The notes below the pieces were generated by a model. That model searched no databases. It was not told where the DNA came from and saw only the letters and a program-made list of their open reading frames with translations. This document shows positions 24,129 through 32,611 of a DNA stretch of 64,000 nt, piece by piece; within the stretch, counting starts at the first letter, position 1, and every line of letters begins with the position of its first letter. The position numbers were made by a program, and so were the translations under genes. The stretch is from Candidatus Saccharibacteria bacterium UBA6209 (lineage in GTDB: Bacteria; Patescibacteriota; Saccharimonadia; Saccharimonadales; Saccharimonadaceae): contig DISN01000006.1 in the NCBI GenBank assembly GCA_002421965.1, positions 7,713-71,712 on the forward strand. The letters are read 5' to 3'.

Positions 24129-24656
24129 CTATCGAGTAAACTTGTCGTGAAGCATACTATAGTTCATAAGCTCTTCTTCCTTGAACCACAGCTTAATCTC
24201 CTGCGCGGCCTCGGCTGAGTCACCTGATGCGTGAATTAGGTTCGGAATAGCCTTGTTGCACTCATCGGCGTAACCGAAGCTAATGTGTGAATAGTCGCCA
24301 CGGATTGTTCCCATGTCAGCCACCTTTGGCTCAGTTGGGCCAACAATCTTCCTCACAACTGGAACCGCCTCTACACCCTCGAGTGCCATGGCAATTACTG
24401 GGCCGTCCATCATTAAATCAAGAACATTACTCAGTGTGGCCTCACCTCGACGAGTTGCCACCTGGCCAATTGTCTCGTAGTGGCCATAGTAGTGGTCCTT
24501 GCTTGGCTTGACCATTTTTATGCCGACAATTTTTAAGCCAACTCGCTCAAAACGCTGCATAATCTCACCAACGATACCCCGTTGAACGGCATCTGGCTTA
24601 AATACTACCAATGTCCTCTCTACTCCACAAAAATTCTTACCTTCTGATTCAGCCAT
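24129..24656 (-). CDS. ndk: Nucleoside-diphosphate kinase
   Basis: The protein has 175 residues with the NDK core: RTLVVFKPDAVQRG near residue 14, and the catalytic His in NLIHASGDSAEAAQEI near 143. The family is usually 135-150 residues; the extra length is a 12-residue N-terminus and a longer insert/C-terminus (KLWFKEEELMNYSMLHDKF), a form seen in archaeal and CPR enzymes. It balances NTP/dNTP pools using ATP. AAGGAGG precedes the ATG. Confidence 0.95.
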   Translation of the reverse strand: MAESEGKNFCGVERTLVVFKPDAVQRGIVGEIMQRFERVGLKIVGIKMVKPSKDHYYGHYETIGQVATRRGEATLSNVLDLMMDGPVIAMALEGVEAVPVVRKIVGPTEPKVADMGTIRGDYSHISFGYADECNKAIPNLIHASGDSAEAAQEIKLWFKEEELMNYSMLHDKFTR

Positions 24657-24694
24657 AGTGCCTCCTTGAGTTATTGTTCATTTTCTATCTGTTA

Positions 24695-24703
24695 ATTATA
24701 CCA
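24695..24703 (-). promoter_or_regulatory. Extended -10 promoter of ndk
   Basis: TGG-TATAAT on the minus strand, about 39 nt before the ndk ATG. Confidence 0.55.
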
Positions 24704-24749
24704 GGCAACAGTGATTTGATAAAGTCCAAGGATACGATACACTAGTAAT

Positions 24750-25670
24750 ATGTATCTATCCGAATTGGTCAACGACTTTACGGAGCACCTGGAGGTTGAG
24801 GGTGGTCGTTCACTCAAGACTATTGAAAATTACCGTCTGTACCTGGAGAGGTTCATTGAATTTAGTGGCGACATCACCGTTGACAAAATCACCTCGGAGC
24901 AAGTCCGGCGATTTCGACTCTGGCTAAATCGACACAGTAATAACAACGACCAATCTCTGTCATTGATTACCCAATCCTACCACCTAATAGCTCTTCGTGG
25001 CTTTTTGACATACCTATCTCGACGAGACATCCAGTCGCTCAGTGCCGACAAAATAATCCTACCAAAAACCACCCGCAAACAGGTTACCTTTCTCCACTAT
25101 GATGAAGTATCCAGCCTGCTTAGCCAGATAGATTTAGACACCGAGGCCGGGCTACGCGACCGAGCAATAATTGAACTACTTTTTTCTAGTGGCCTACGTG
25201 TCTCGGAGCTTGTTAACCTTAACCGAGACCATATTAATCTCAATCGAAGAGAGTTTATGGTTCGAGGTAAGGGCCAAAAAGACCGACCAGTATTTGTATC
25301 GAAAGGCGCAGCCGAAAGGGTTAGCGACTACCTAGCTAGCCGCCATGACTCGCTAGTGCCACTATTTATCAGCTACAGTAGATTTGCCGGTCAGACCGAC
25401 ACTTCCGGCGACTATCGACGACTTCAGTCGCGCAGCATCCAGCGCATGGTATCGCACTATGCTAAAATGGCAGGCATAACCAAGCATGTCAGTCCACACA
25501 CCCTAAGGCACAGTTTCGCCACTGACCTCTTGATGAACGGCGCCGATCTACGGTCGGTCCAGGCAATGCTTGGCCATAGCAATATATCTACTACCCAGGT
25601 CTACACCCACGTCACCGACCAACACCTAAAAGATGTGTTCGAAAAATTTCATAGCGACACAGACAAATAG
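24750..25670 (+). CDS. Tyrosine recombinase, XerC/XerD type
   Basis: The 306-residue protein has an N-terminal SAM-like core-binding domain (1-90) and a catalytic domain with the full set of residues: Arg in SSGLRVSEL, Lys in VRGKGQKDRPVF, HTLRHSFA, LGHSN and the nucleophile Tyr in TQVYTHV. The length fits Xer proteins that resolve chromosome dimers at dif rather than phage integrases. No dif site was recognised in the window. Its stop directly abuts the stop of the convergent PilX-like gene (25670/25671). Confidence 0.9.
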   Translation: MYLSELVNDFTEHLEVEGGRSLKTIENYRLYLERFIEFSGDITVDKITSEQVRRFRLWLNRHSNNNDQSLSLITQSYHLIALRGFLTYLSRRDIQSLSADKIILPKTTRKQVTFLHYDEVSSLLSQIDLDTEAGLRDRAIIELLFSSGLRVSELVNLNRDHINLNRREFMVRGKGQKDRPVFVSKGAAERVSDYLASRHDSLVPLFISYSRFAGQTDTSGDYRRLQSRSIQRMVSHYAKMAGITKHVSPHTLRHSFATDLLMNGADLRSVQAMLGHSNISTTQVYTHVTDQHLKDVFEKFHSDTDK

Positions 25671-26825
25671 CTACGGATTGCATCCGGCGCTAATAACACC
25701 AGTATCATCTACCGAGAAGTTCTTGCATAGATTATTCTGAACATCAGCTACATAGCTAGGGTACGGAAAGTCCGTGCCCATTCGAAGCCTGGCCTCAACG
25801 CGCCTAAATAGCGTACTGGCTCGACCCGTTGAATCAACTACCGGCTGTACATTATCAAATTTAATCTCTGCTCCATCTTGGCTGTGCAGAGTCACCCTAA
25901 CATTAGCGCCCTTATACAATGAATCTATCCTAAGCAAAGCATTATTGCTAGCTCCGGTAGATATAACCTGATCATCAGCCAAATCCAACGTAACACTGCA
26001 CGAAAATCCGTTATTTGCATAGTCACTCGAACACACAACAGGACTAACAGAGTTAGTATAAGCTCCATCGCCACTAGTCGCTCTTGGCTGAGCAGCTTGG
26101 CTAACCTGAATATTTGCAGTTGGCATCCCAGAAGTAGTGCCATTACTCATGGTAGCTGGCCTCAAAAATAGCGTTCGAGAAGACGATGACTCATCTAGCG
26201 AGGACAAAGAAAAGCTCTCACCTGGTGTAATTAGCTGCGCCCTGATAAGCGATGGAGCAGAACTATTCCAGCTGGCTATCGGCGGCAAAGAAGTGCTGCT
26301 TGCTGGTGAGCTAGTTGGCGTACGTGCGGGGGCATTATTGTTGTCCTCTAAAGTAAACCATTCTATGGTAATTTTCTTGATTGGCCGAGTAGCCCTAAGG
26401 GGCACAACGTGCGCCCGACCGCTCTGTGCCTCAAATAGATAATCCACAGAATCCATAGCAATATTGACACAAGTGTAGGCCTGATCAAACGACTGGCCGC
26501 TGCTAGAGTTTGAGGCAATCACTGTCTCTGGTTGGTCAACACTGCCATTTACTTTAGCCCGAGCAACCACCTGGCAGTCCGACGCCGCCTCTAGTGCGTT
26601 ACAAGCATTGACATTGCCATTAGCGCAGGCCCGCACCACCCTTTTTGCATCCTCAACGCCAGCCAGCGCCGAATCGTAAGCACTCTGCGAGAGATCGTTG
26701 TTGATCGCTCTTTGCTGAGCGGATATCATTAAACCCATAAAGCTAACTGTTAGAACGGTTAGTAGCAGCGTAGAAAATATAACTGCAAAAATTGATACCG
26801 CACCTTTATTGTATGTATTAGCCAT
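25671..26825 (-). CDS. PilX-like pilus assembly protein
   Basis: The 384-residue protein has a short N-terminus and a hydrophobic helix (AVSIFAVIFSTLLLTVLTVS, about 8-32), followed by ALAGVEDAKRVVRAC, the pattern of PilX-N-type minor pilins. The rest is a Ser/Thr-rich secreted region with several Cys. It lacks a canonical G|FxxxE site, as expected for the PilX/GspK side of minor pilin sets. It is the last gene of the operon and overlaps the preceding prepilin gene by 8 bp. It is probably at the pilus tip or initiation complex. Confidence 0.75.
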   Translation of the reverse strand: MANTYNKGAVSIFAVIFSTLLLTVLTVSFMGLMISAQQRAINNDLSQSAYDSALAGVEDAKRVVRACANGNVNACNALEAASDCQVVARAKVNGSVDQPETVIASNSSSGQSFDQAYTCVNIAMDSVDYLFEAQSGRAHVVPLRATRPIKKITIEWFTLEDNNNAPARTPTSSPASSTSLPPIASWNSSAPSLIRAQLITPGESFSLSSLDESSSSRTLFLRPATMSNGTTSGMPTANIQVSQAAQPRATSGDGAYTNSVSPVVCSSDYANNGFSCSVTLDLADDQVISTGASNNALLRIDSLYKGANVRVTLHSQDGAEIKFDNVQPVVDSTGRASTLFRRVEARLRMGTDFPYPSYVADVQNNLCKNFSVDDTGVISAGCNP

Positions 26826-27543
26826 TGGTCCTCACTATCATTTCAAACTGATTTATTGCACAAAACTGATCGTTGGCGCTACTGTCAGCCGGCGGCCTAC
26901 ATTGCTGCCCGTTAATCTCTGCCTTCGCACTCGTCCCAATAGTGTAATTGACCCTAAACAATGCCTCCGAGCTGTTATTATTAGCCAAAACGGGCTCAAT
27001 GCCAAGTTCATGAATTGCCAGAACTACGCCTTGGTCACCCTTCTCATCCAACATGCTCATTAGTTGACGGTCGGCTCCAATATTAGTCTCGTAATTACCG
27101 TCACTACTAACACAGAAAGACCCTCCATCATCAACAACCCTAACGAAGTTAATAATTTTATCGCCCCGCTTAACAACTGGACCTGACACACTCTCGCCTG
27201 CAAGAGCTGCCTCCAATACTGATGGGTAATTCCACAGATACGAGTATTCGCCCAGACAAAATCGTCCACTCTTAGGCTCGCCGCCCTCGGATAGTATAAT
27301 CACTGATTCTGATCCGTCAGCCTGCGATACGTGCGCCGCATCAGACTGCATAAAATCACGTCTTATCGAGTCACCTATATCTCGAGACGCCTGGTTAACG
27401 CTCTCGAGAACTACGCCTTTATTGTAAATCCTCCCCGCCTGAATTGAGGTCATAACTATAGCCAAGAGCAAAACCGACACAAATGCCATAGATAAAGTTA
27501 GCTCTATTATTGTAAATCCTTTTTGTCTAGTTATTCGAATCAT
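26818..27543 (-). CDS. Minor prepilin (PilW-like)
   Basis: The 241-residue protein starts MIRITRQKG|FTIIELTLSMAF, a canonical class III prepilin leader and helix, with a large globular C-terminal region containing five Cys. It resembles PilW/GspJ-type minor pilins that prime pilus assembly. It overlaps both neighbours (8 and 17 bp). Confidence 0.85.
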   Translation of the reverse strand: MIRITRQKGFTIIELTLSMAFVSVLLLAIVMTSIQAGRIYNKGVVLESVNQASRDIGDSIRRDFMQSDAAHVSQADGSESVIILSEGGEPKSGRFCLGEYSYLWNYPSVLEAALAGESVSGPVVKRGDKIINFVRVVDDGGSFCVSSDGNYETNIGADRQLMSMLDEKGDQGVVLAIHELGIEPVLANNNSSEALFRVNYTIGTSAKAEINGQQCRPPADSSANDQFCAINQFEMIVRTNG

Positions 27544-28075
27544 ATATCCTCACTATCGTACCTATCGTCATTGGCCTTGATGAACCAGGCCCATACCAAC
27601 ACGCCTGAATATAGGCATCATACGCATAGACACTGCCGTCAGTGTTTGAAATTGGGGCTAGCTGAATTGATATTCCCTGCGACGAAGTTTCTGTGACCCG
27701 AGCAAAAGTATCAGGATTACCAGAAAATGTATTTTGAACAGTAAGCTTATTTACACCACCAGGCAATATAACAAACGGATTGTTCAGTCCGCCCACTTCG
27801 GGACAAGTCTCTGCATCGAGAATTGTCACAGGACTACTAGTAGCCTTAGACTTGATTGAACCCCAAGCCTCCGTAAACACTGGGTCAGTGCTACTACTAA
27901 TAAAGCGTAGCATTTCCGCTTGAGAATCTACCTGATGCCTAACCAGAGTAGTCTCGAGCGAGCGCTGAGAGATAGCCGTGCCGCTATTCATAAGGGTAAG
28001 TGCCGCAACAGCGACTGCACTAAAAATTGTCACCGCAAGTATAACTTCTATAATTGTGTCACCCCTTTTAATCAT
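27527..28075 (-). CDS. Minor prepilin (PilV-like)
   Basis: The 182-residue protein starts MIKRG|DTIIEVILAVTIFS. The residue after the cleavage Gly is Asp instead of Phe, but Glu5 and the hydrophobic helix are intact. The position between the other minor pilins and the size match PilV/GspI. It overlaps the upstream gene by 4 bp (ATGA type). Confidence 0.83.
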   Translation of the reverse strand: MIKRGDTIIEVILAVTIFSAVAVAALTLMNSGTAISQRSLETTLVRHQVDSQAEMLRFISSSTDPVFTEAWGSIKSKATSSPVTILDAETCPEVGGLNNPFVILPGGVNKLTVQNTFSGNPDTFARVTETSSQGISIQLAPISNTDGSVYAYDAYIQACWYGPGSSRPMTIGTIVRIYDSNN

Positions 28076-28773
28076 ACCGAGCAGCCCTCCCCTGCATTGC
28101 CTACACGAAACGCATCTCCAGATCCAGCCGTTTGACTAACAAATATCGACTGTCGTCCGCCGGACAAAAAACTACCGGCACCAATACAGATCTCTCCGTC
28201 AGCTTGGCTGGTAGGTAGGCTCTTTCGGCTGTTCAGAAAGTCGCCCAAACTATCTTGAGTTACCTGATTCTTATCTAGAGCAACGCGAACATAACCCATG
28301 TCAGGATCTCGCCACATAACCAGACTAACCTGAGCAGATCCACTGCTTTGGCCAGCTATTTTAGTGGGAGCCCCCCAATTTGTTTCATACGTTGCGTCGA
28401 CCTCGCCAAGAGCATAACTCCACGATGCCCCAGACTGAGATGCATAAATAGGCCTAGACTCGTACTTATCCCCTACATCCTGGGTCCTCGCATATCGCCC
28501 AACAATCACGCAATTAGACCTACCCCTATCTGTCACAGATCCAGTCAAAGGGCAGACAGCACCAGAATCTCTAGGCCCCTCGTTCTCTACGGCTACTACC
28601 TTGCTATACTGGCCCCTTAAATAATCTGCATAGGACTGAACTGAATCACGATACTGCTGAGACGATATTGCCGCGCCCATACCCGCCATTAGGCCGATGG
28701 CCATAACACCAGATATCGCCAAAAATAGCATCACTTCTATAATTGTAAATCCCGGCTGGCAATAGCGATTCAT
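28072..28773 (-). CDS. Minor prepilin (FimT/GspH-like)
   Basis: From the ATG at 28773 the protein has 233 residues: MNRYCQPG|FTIIEVMLFLAISG, then a helix and a globular domain (RGQYSKVVAVENEGP, C-terminal Cys pair). An extended -10 TGCTATAAT ends 10 nt upstream of this ATG with no ribosome site between, so the minor-pilin cluster may be transcribed from here with a nearly leaderless message. A longer start at 28794 would overlap the promoter. Confidence 0.82.
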   Translation of the reverse strand: MNRYCQPGFTIIEVMLFLAISGVMAIGLMAGMGAAISSQQYRDSVQSYADYLRGQYSKVVAVENEGPRDSGAVCPLTGSVTDRGRSNCVIVGRYARTQDVGDKYESRPIYASQSGASWSYALGEVDATYETNWGAPTKIAGQSSGSAQVSLVMWRDPDMGYVRVALDKNQVTQDSLGDFLNSRKSLPTSQADGEICIGAGSFLSGGRQSIFVSQTAGSGDAFRVGNAGEGCSV

Positions 28774-28782
28774 ACTGATGTT

Positions 28783-28791
28783 ATTATAGCA
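28783..28791 (-). promoter_or_regulatory. Extended -10 promoter of the minor pilin genes
   Basis: TGC-TATAAT on the minus strand. It shares a 16-nt core (TTGTGCTATAATAACA) with the tmRNA promoter. Confidence 0.55.
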
Positions 28792-28797
28792 CAAGCA

Positions 28798-29685
28798 CTA
28801 ACCGATTATGAGCAATGATTGGTACCAATCTATAAGCAAATCACCAGTGAACCAAGAAAGCAGACAGCCGACTATAAGCAGCGGTCCAAACGGAACCTGT
28901 GTCTTCCTAGCCAACTTACCGCTAATCATTCCCGGCAGCACAATAATCGTGCCAATCAAATTTGCCAGAAATAGTCCGACCAAGGCCAATTTCCAGTCAG
29001 CCATAAATAGACCAAGGCCTGCGCCCAGGTAGATGTCACCCTCTCCAACCCAGCGACCCTTCGATACTACCCACAGGACTCCATATAGGCCACCCAATAT
29101 GCCGACAGAGATAGCCACAGAGATAAGCGCAGGCAGCCAATCTGAGCCGCCCTGAATAACCGACACTCCAGCGTATAGCAAACCCAGGGCAATGATAGCC
29201 CAGTTACAATAAGATATAAGCGACATCCACCTTAGGTCGTAGACAAAATTAATTGCTAGAGGAATTAGAGCAGCTAGCCAAACAACTAGCTTGACTATCT
29301 CAAGCGGCTCACCGAGTGAGCCTGGCCATAATAAAACACTAAGTGCGAAGATAGCACCAAGACCCAGCTCTAGCAAGAATTCAGTTCGACCGATAGGAGC
29401 ATGGCATTTTCTGCACTTTCCTCTAAGTGCCGCCCAACTAAGCACGGGTATCATATCGAGCCATCTTAGCGGCTCCCGGCAGCTTAGGCACATAGATCGG
29501 TCATCTTTGAGCCCCCTGCTTGTTAAGCCTTTTAATTTCTTATACTCCGCATTGTCGTAAGGCTCACCGGAATTCTTGTCGTCGGCCACATGCCGTGCTC
29601 GTAGCCTCCATACCTGAGCACCGACAAAGCTCCCCATTACTGCACCAATAATACCGGAGATAATTGCCAAAATTATATCATTCAT
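28798..29685 (-). CDS. pilD: Prepilin peptidase/N-methyltransferase (A24)
   Basis: The protein has about 295 residues. An N-terminal membrane helix with MGSFVGAQVWRLR is followed by a cytoplasmic loop with two CxxC pairs (CLSC, CRKC; zinc), then several helices. The aspartate motifs are an Asp in NFVYDLRWM and GEGDIYLGAGLG (GxGD). It cleaves and N-methylates all prepilins of this window. An alternative start at 29709 lies almost in the preceding terminator, so 29685 is preferred; no ribosome site is clear for either. Confidence 0.92.
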   Translation of the reverse strand: MNDIILAIISGIIGAVMGSFVGAQVWRLRARHVADDKNSGEPYDNAEYKKLKGLTSRGLKDDRSMCLSCREPLRWLDMIPVLSWAALRGKCRKCHAPIGRTEFLLELGLGAIFALSVLLWPGSLGEPLEIVKLVVWLAALIPLAINFVYDLRWMSLISYCNWAIIALGLLYAGVSVIQGGSDWLPALISVAISVGILGGLYGVLWVVSKGRWVGEGDIYLGAGLGLFMADWKLALVGLFLANLIGTIIVLPGMISGKLARKTQVPFGPLLIVGCLLSWFTGDLLIDWYQSLLIIG

Positions 29686-29711
29686 AAGCACTATATTATC
29701 AGACATCATAT

Positions 29712-29738
29712 AAAAACCCTAGCTGGGCTAGGGTTTTA
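29712..29738 (-). terminator. Terminator after the major pilin gene
   Basis: A perfect 11-bp stem (29713-29723/29727-29737), T-rich on the minus strand, between the pilin gene and pilD. It would give the pilin a higher transcript level than the genes downstream. Confidence 0.8.
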
Positions 29739-29756
29739 CGTGGTCAAATTTATGGA

Positions 29757-30233
29757 TTAGTTATTAACGCAAGCTACGCCGCCGCCCTCAAGCACCATAC
29801 GAAGCGCAACCTTTCGAGCACCCTGGCCTGCAGTAACCGCACCATCAGTACCACAAGTTGCACCGGTGGTGTAGAAAATCCTAACGTTAGTCTGGGCCGA
29901 ATCAACCATATCTTTATTGCTTGGCGCCGCAGCGCTTGAAGCTAGTTCAGTTAGTGTGTAGTCTTTTCCGCTCGGATCGACAAACTCATCACCGCCGACG
30001 CTCAGATAACCACTAGTAAAGGTCGCCCAGTTTGTTGGCAACTGGTTGCGGTTATTAGACTGGTACTTACTAATAGCCGTTTGTACACGGCTCAAATCCT
30101 GTTCCCTTTGACTATCCCTCTGGCTACGCTGCAGTGCAGGAAGTGCTATAAATACCATCAGAAATATCAGTCCGGCAATCGCCAGGACCAAGACAACTTC
30201 GATGATTGTAAAGCCTTTATTTAGTTTTTTCAT
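29757..30233 (-). CDS. Type IV pilin, probable major subunit
   Basis: The 158-residue protein starts MKKLNKG|FTIIEVVLVLAIAG, a textbook class III prepilin. It has the long N-terminal helix, a compact head and a C-terminal Cys pair (ATCGTDG ... GGVACVNN) that would form the D-loop disulfide. Small size, its own terminator and its place right after pilC make it the best major-pilin candidate. The role in twitching, attachment or DNA uptake is inferred. Confidence 0.9.
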   Translation of the reverse strand: MKKLNKGFTIIEVVLVLAIAGLIFLMVFIALPALQRSQRDSQREQDLSRVQTAISKYQSNNRNQLPTNWATFTSGYLSVGGDEFVDPSGKDYTLTELASSAAAPSNKDMVDSAQTNVRIFYTTGATCGTDGAVTAGQGARKVALRMVLEGGGVACVNN

Positions 30234-30319
30234 TTTACCCTCCGTCTTTCTATATAATTCATATTCGTCTGAGCGATAATTACGCTTATGACTATAATAT
30301 CTAATAAAATTGGTATTGT

Positions 30320-31531
30320 CTATATACCAACTCCATTTACTAGGCTATAGATTGGGAATAATATAGCGCCCACCATACCACCAGCGACAACTGCCAGGAC
30401 TACCATCAATACCGGCTCAATGGCTGTTGATATAGTCCTGATCTCCTCGTCTAGTTCATCTTCGTAAATCTGAGCACACTTACCCATCATTTCATCGATC
30501 TTGCCAGACTGCTCGCCAATGCTGATCATCTGCGGCACCATCTCCAAGAAATAGTCTTCATTCCTAAGAGATGAAGACAAGGATTTTCCGCCCTTGACCT
30601 TTTCGGCAGCACGATCTATACCCTCTGCGACCACGGTGTTGTTGACAGCAGTTGATGTGATGTTTAGCATATCAAGCATTGCCACACCCGTAGACATCAG
30701 AGTCTGACCGGTCCTAGTGAACCTGGCCATATATAATCGCCTGAACATACCGCTAAACATTGGCACGTTTAACTTAAAGGTGTCCTTGGTTTTGATGCCA
30801 GCCTCTGTCTTGAGGTATTGAATCAAGAAGTATACACCAATACCTATAACCATAATCACAATCCACCAATAGTTTATGAAAAAGTCGGCGGTATCAACCA
30901 TGATCTTAGTCAGCAGCGGTAGTTCTTTATTCAAATCTTTGTAGAGATTCTTTACCTGAGGAACAACCGCCACCAACATAAATCCAAGAACAGCCACAAT
31001 GACCAGCAAGACGATTATAGGATACGTTAGTGCACCCTTAATTTTGCTCATCATCGCAGCATCCTTTTCCTGCTGAGCAGCAACACGCCTGAGCGCCTCA
31101 TCAAGCGTACCAGACGCCTCTCCGGCAGATACTAGCGCCAAATACACATTATCAAACACTTTAGGGTGTTTGTTGAAAGCATCTGACAACGAGCGGCCGC
31201 CCTCAATATCACCTATAATCTCCTGTACTATCTGCTGCATGCTCTTATTTTGAGTCTGATCATGGACCGTGCGCATACTCTGAGATAGAGGTAGGCCCGC
31301 CCCAATTAGCGTAGCCAACTGCCTGGTAAAAACAATTTTATCCTTTGTGGTGACGCGGTTTGCAAACCGCTTAAAGATCCCAGCTCGATCATCCTCAAGC
31401 TCTATCTTTAAAGGCGTAAAACCCTGTGCAGACAGCAGCTTTGCTGCCGCAATCTCGCTCTCGGCCTGAACTGTTGACTTGACTATCTTGTTACTAGCGG
31501 CGTCCCTTGCCTCATAAGAATACTTATTCAC
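30320..31531 (-). CDS. pilC: Type IV pilus inner-membrane platform protein PilC
   Basis: The 403-residue protein has the duplicated GspF domain (TRQLATLIGAGLPLSQS at about 70 and TRTGQTLMSTGVAMLDML at about 272) and three membrane helices (about 170, 220 and 375). The N-terminal sequence YSYEARDAASNKIVKSTV is typical. It connects the PilB/PilT motors to the pilus. It starts 2 bp after pilT. Confidence 0.95.
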   Translation of the reverse strand: MNKYSYEARDAASNKIVKSTVQAESEIAAAKLLSAQGFTPLKIELEDDRAGIFKRFANRVTTKDKIVFTRQLATLIGAGLPLSQSMRTVHDQTQNKSMQQIVQEIIGDIEGGRSLSDAFNKHPKVFDNVYLALVSAGEASGTLDEALRRVAAQQEKDAAMMSKIKGALTYPIIVLLVIVAVLGFMLVAVVPQVKNLYKDLNKELPLLTKIMVDTADFFINYWWIVIMVIGIGVYFLIQYLKTEAGIKTKDTFKLNVPMFSGMFRRLYMARFTRTGQTLMSTGVAMLDMLNITSTAVNNTVVAEGIDRAAEKVKGGKSLSSSLRNEDYFLEMVPQMISIGEQSGKIDEMMGKCAQIYEDELDEEIRTISTAIEPVLMVVLAVVAGGMVGAILFPIYSLVNGVGI

Positions 31532-31532
31532 G

Positions 31533-32600
31533 CTACCCCCTCATCAATCTCTCAAATTCGGTTAGGTCAACTGCAAACTCCCTAGCGTTATCGTAGGTCA
31601 CAGTACCGCTCTGTACTAAGTTTGCAAGTGTGCGGTCCATTGTCTGCATACCTTGGTCTGCGCCAGTCTGAATTACAGCATCAAGCTGATGGCTCTTACC
31701 TTCACGGATGATGTTGCGTACCGCCGGATTAGCAATCAATACCTCCGCTGCCACCACACGACCACCACCGATCGATGGCACCAATCGCTGTGAACAAATT
31801 GCCATCAAAATATTAGACAGCTGGGCCCGAATCTGCGGCTGTTGATGCGGTGGAAACACATCGATCATACGGTCAATCGACTGCGCGGCAGAGTTGGTGT
31901 GCAGAGTAGCAAACACCAAGTGTCCCGTCTCGGCAATCGTGATCGCCGCCGAAATCGTCTCGAGGTCTCGCATCTCACCAATCAGCACCACATCGGGATC
32001 TTGTCGCAAAGAACTACGAAGTGCCGCTGAAAACGAGTAGGTGTCATAGTGAACTTCTCGCTGAACAACGACTGACTTCTTTGACTTATGCGTAAACTCA
32101 ATCGGATCTTCAATCGTAATAATATGCTGGGATTTTTCTGAGTTAATCTTATCCACAAGTGACGCTAACGTAGTGGATTTACCCGATCCAGTTGGGCCAG
32201 TAATCAGCACCAAGCCCCTCGGATAGTCTGCAAAAGAACTAACCACTGGAGGCATCCCTAGCTCGGCTGCTGATTTAATCTCATTAGGAATTAAGCGCAG
32301 AGCAGCTGCCAAGTTGCCTCGCTCGTGAAAGGCGTTAACTCGAAATCGACCTAGATTACCAAAGGCAAAGCTAAAGTCAAACTCCTTGTCTTTTAGTAGG
32401 ATCAATCGCTGGTCTTCATCTAGAATCTGAAATACCAGCTGTTCAACTGCAGGCTCATCAAGTGGCTGAGTTCCGGCGGCTGGCGTCAAGGTTCCATCGA
32501 TCCTAAGCATTGGTGGCAGTCCAACTTGAATATGGAGGTCAGATGCTCGCTTCTTGACCACCTCTTCTAGTAAAATTTCAATTCTTAGACCTTGGTTCAT
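31533..32600 (-). CDS. pilT: Type IV pilus retraction ATPase PilT
   Basis: The 355-residue ATPase has Walker A GPTGSGKSTT near 131, an Asp box, Walker B LIGEMRDLETISAA and the His box HLVFATLHTNSAAQSIDRMIDVFP. The length is right for PilT. It powers filament disassembly. It lies between pilB and pilC. Confidence 0.95.
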   Translation of the reverse strand: MNQGLRIEILLEEVVKKRASDLHIQVGLPPMLRIDGTLTPAAGTQPLDEPAVEQLVFQILDEDQRLILLKDKEFDFSFAFGNLGRFRVNAFHERGNLAAALRLIPNEIKSAAELGMPPVVSSFADYPRGLVLITGPTGSGKSTTLASLVDKINSEKSQHIITIEDPIEFTHKSKKSVVVQREVHYDTYSFSAALRSSLRQDPDVVLIGEMRDLETISAAITIAETGHLVFATLHTNSAAQSIDRMIDVFPPHQQPQIRAQLSNILMAICSQRLVPSIGGGRVVAAEVLIANPAVRNIIREGKSHQLDAVIQTGADQGMQTMDRTLANLVQSGTVTYDNAREFAVDLTEFERLMRG

Positions 32601-32611
32601 ATTTCCCTCCC

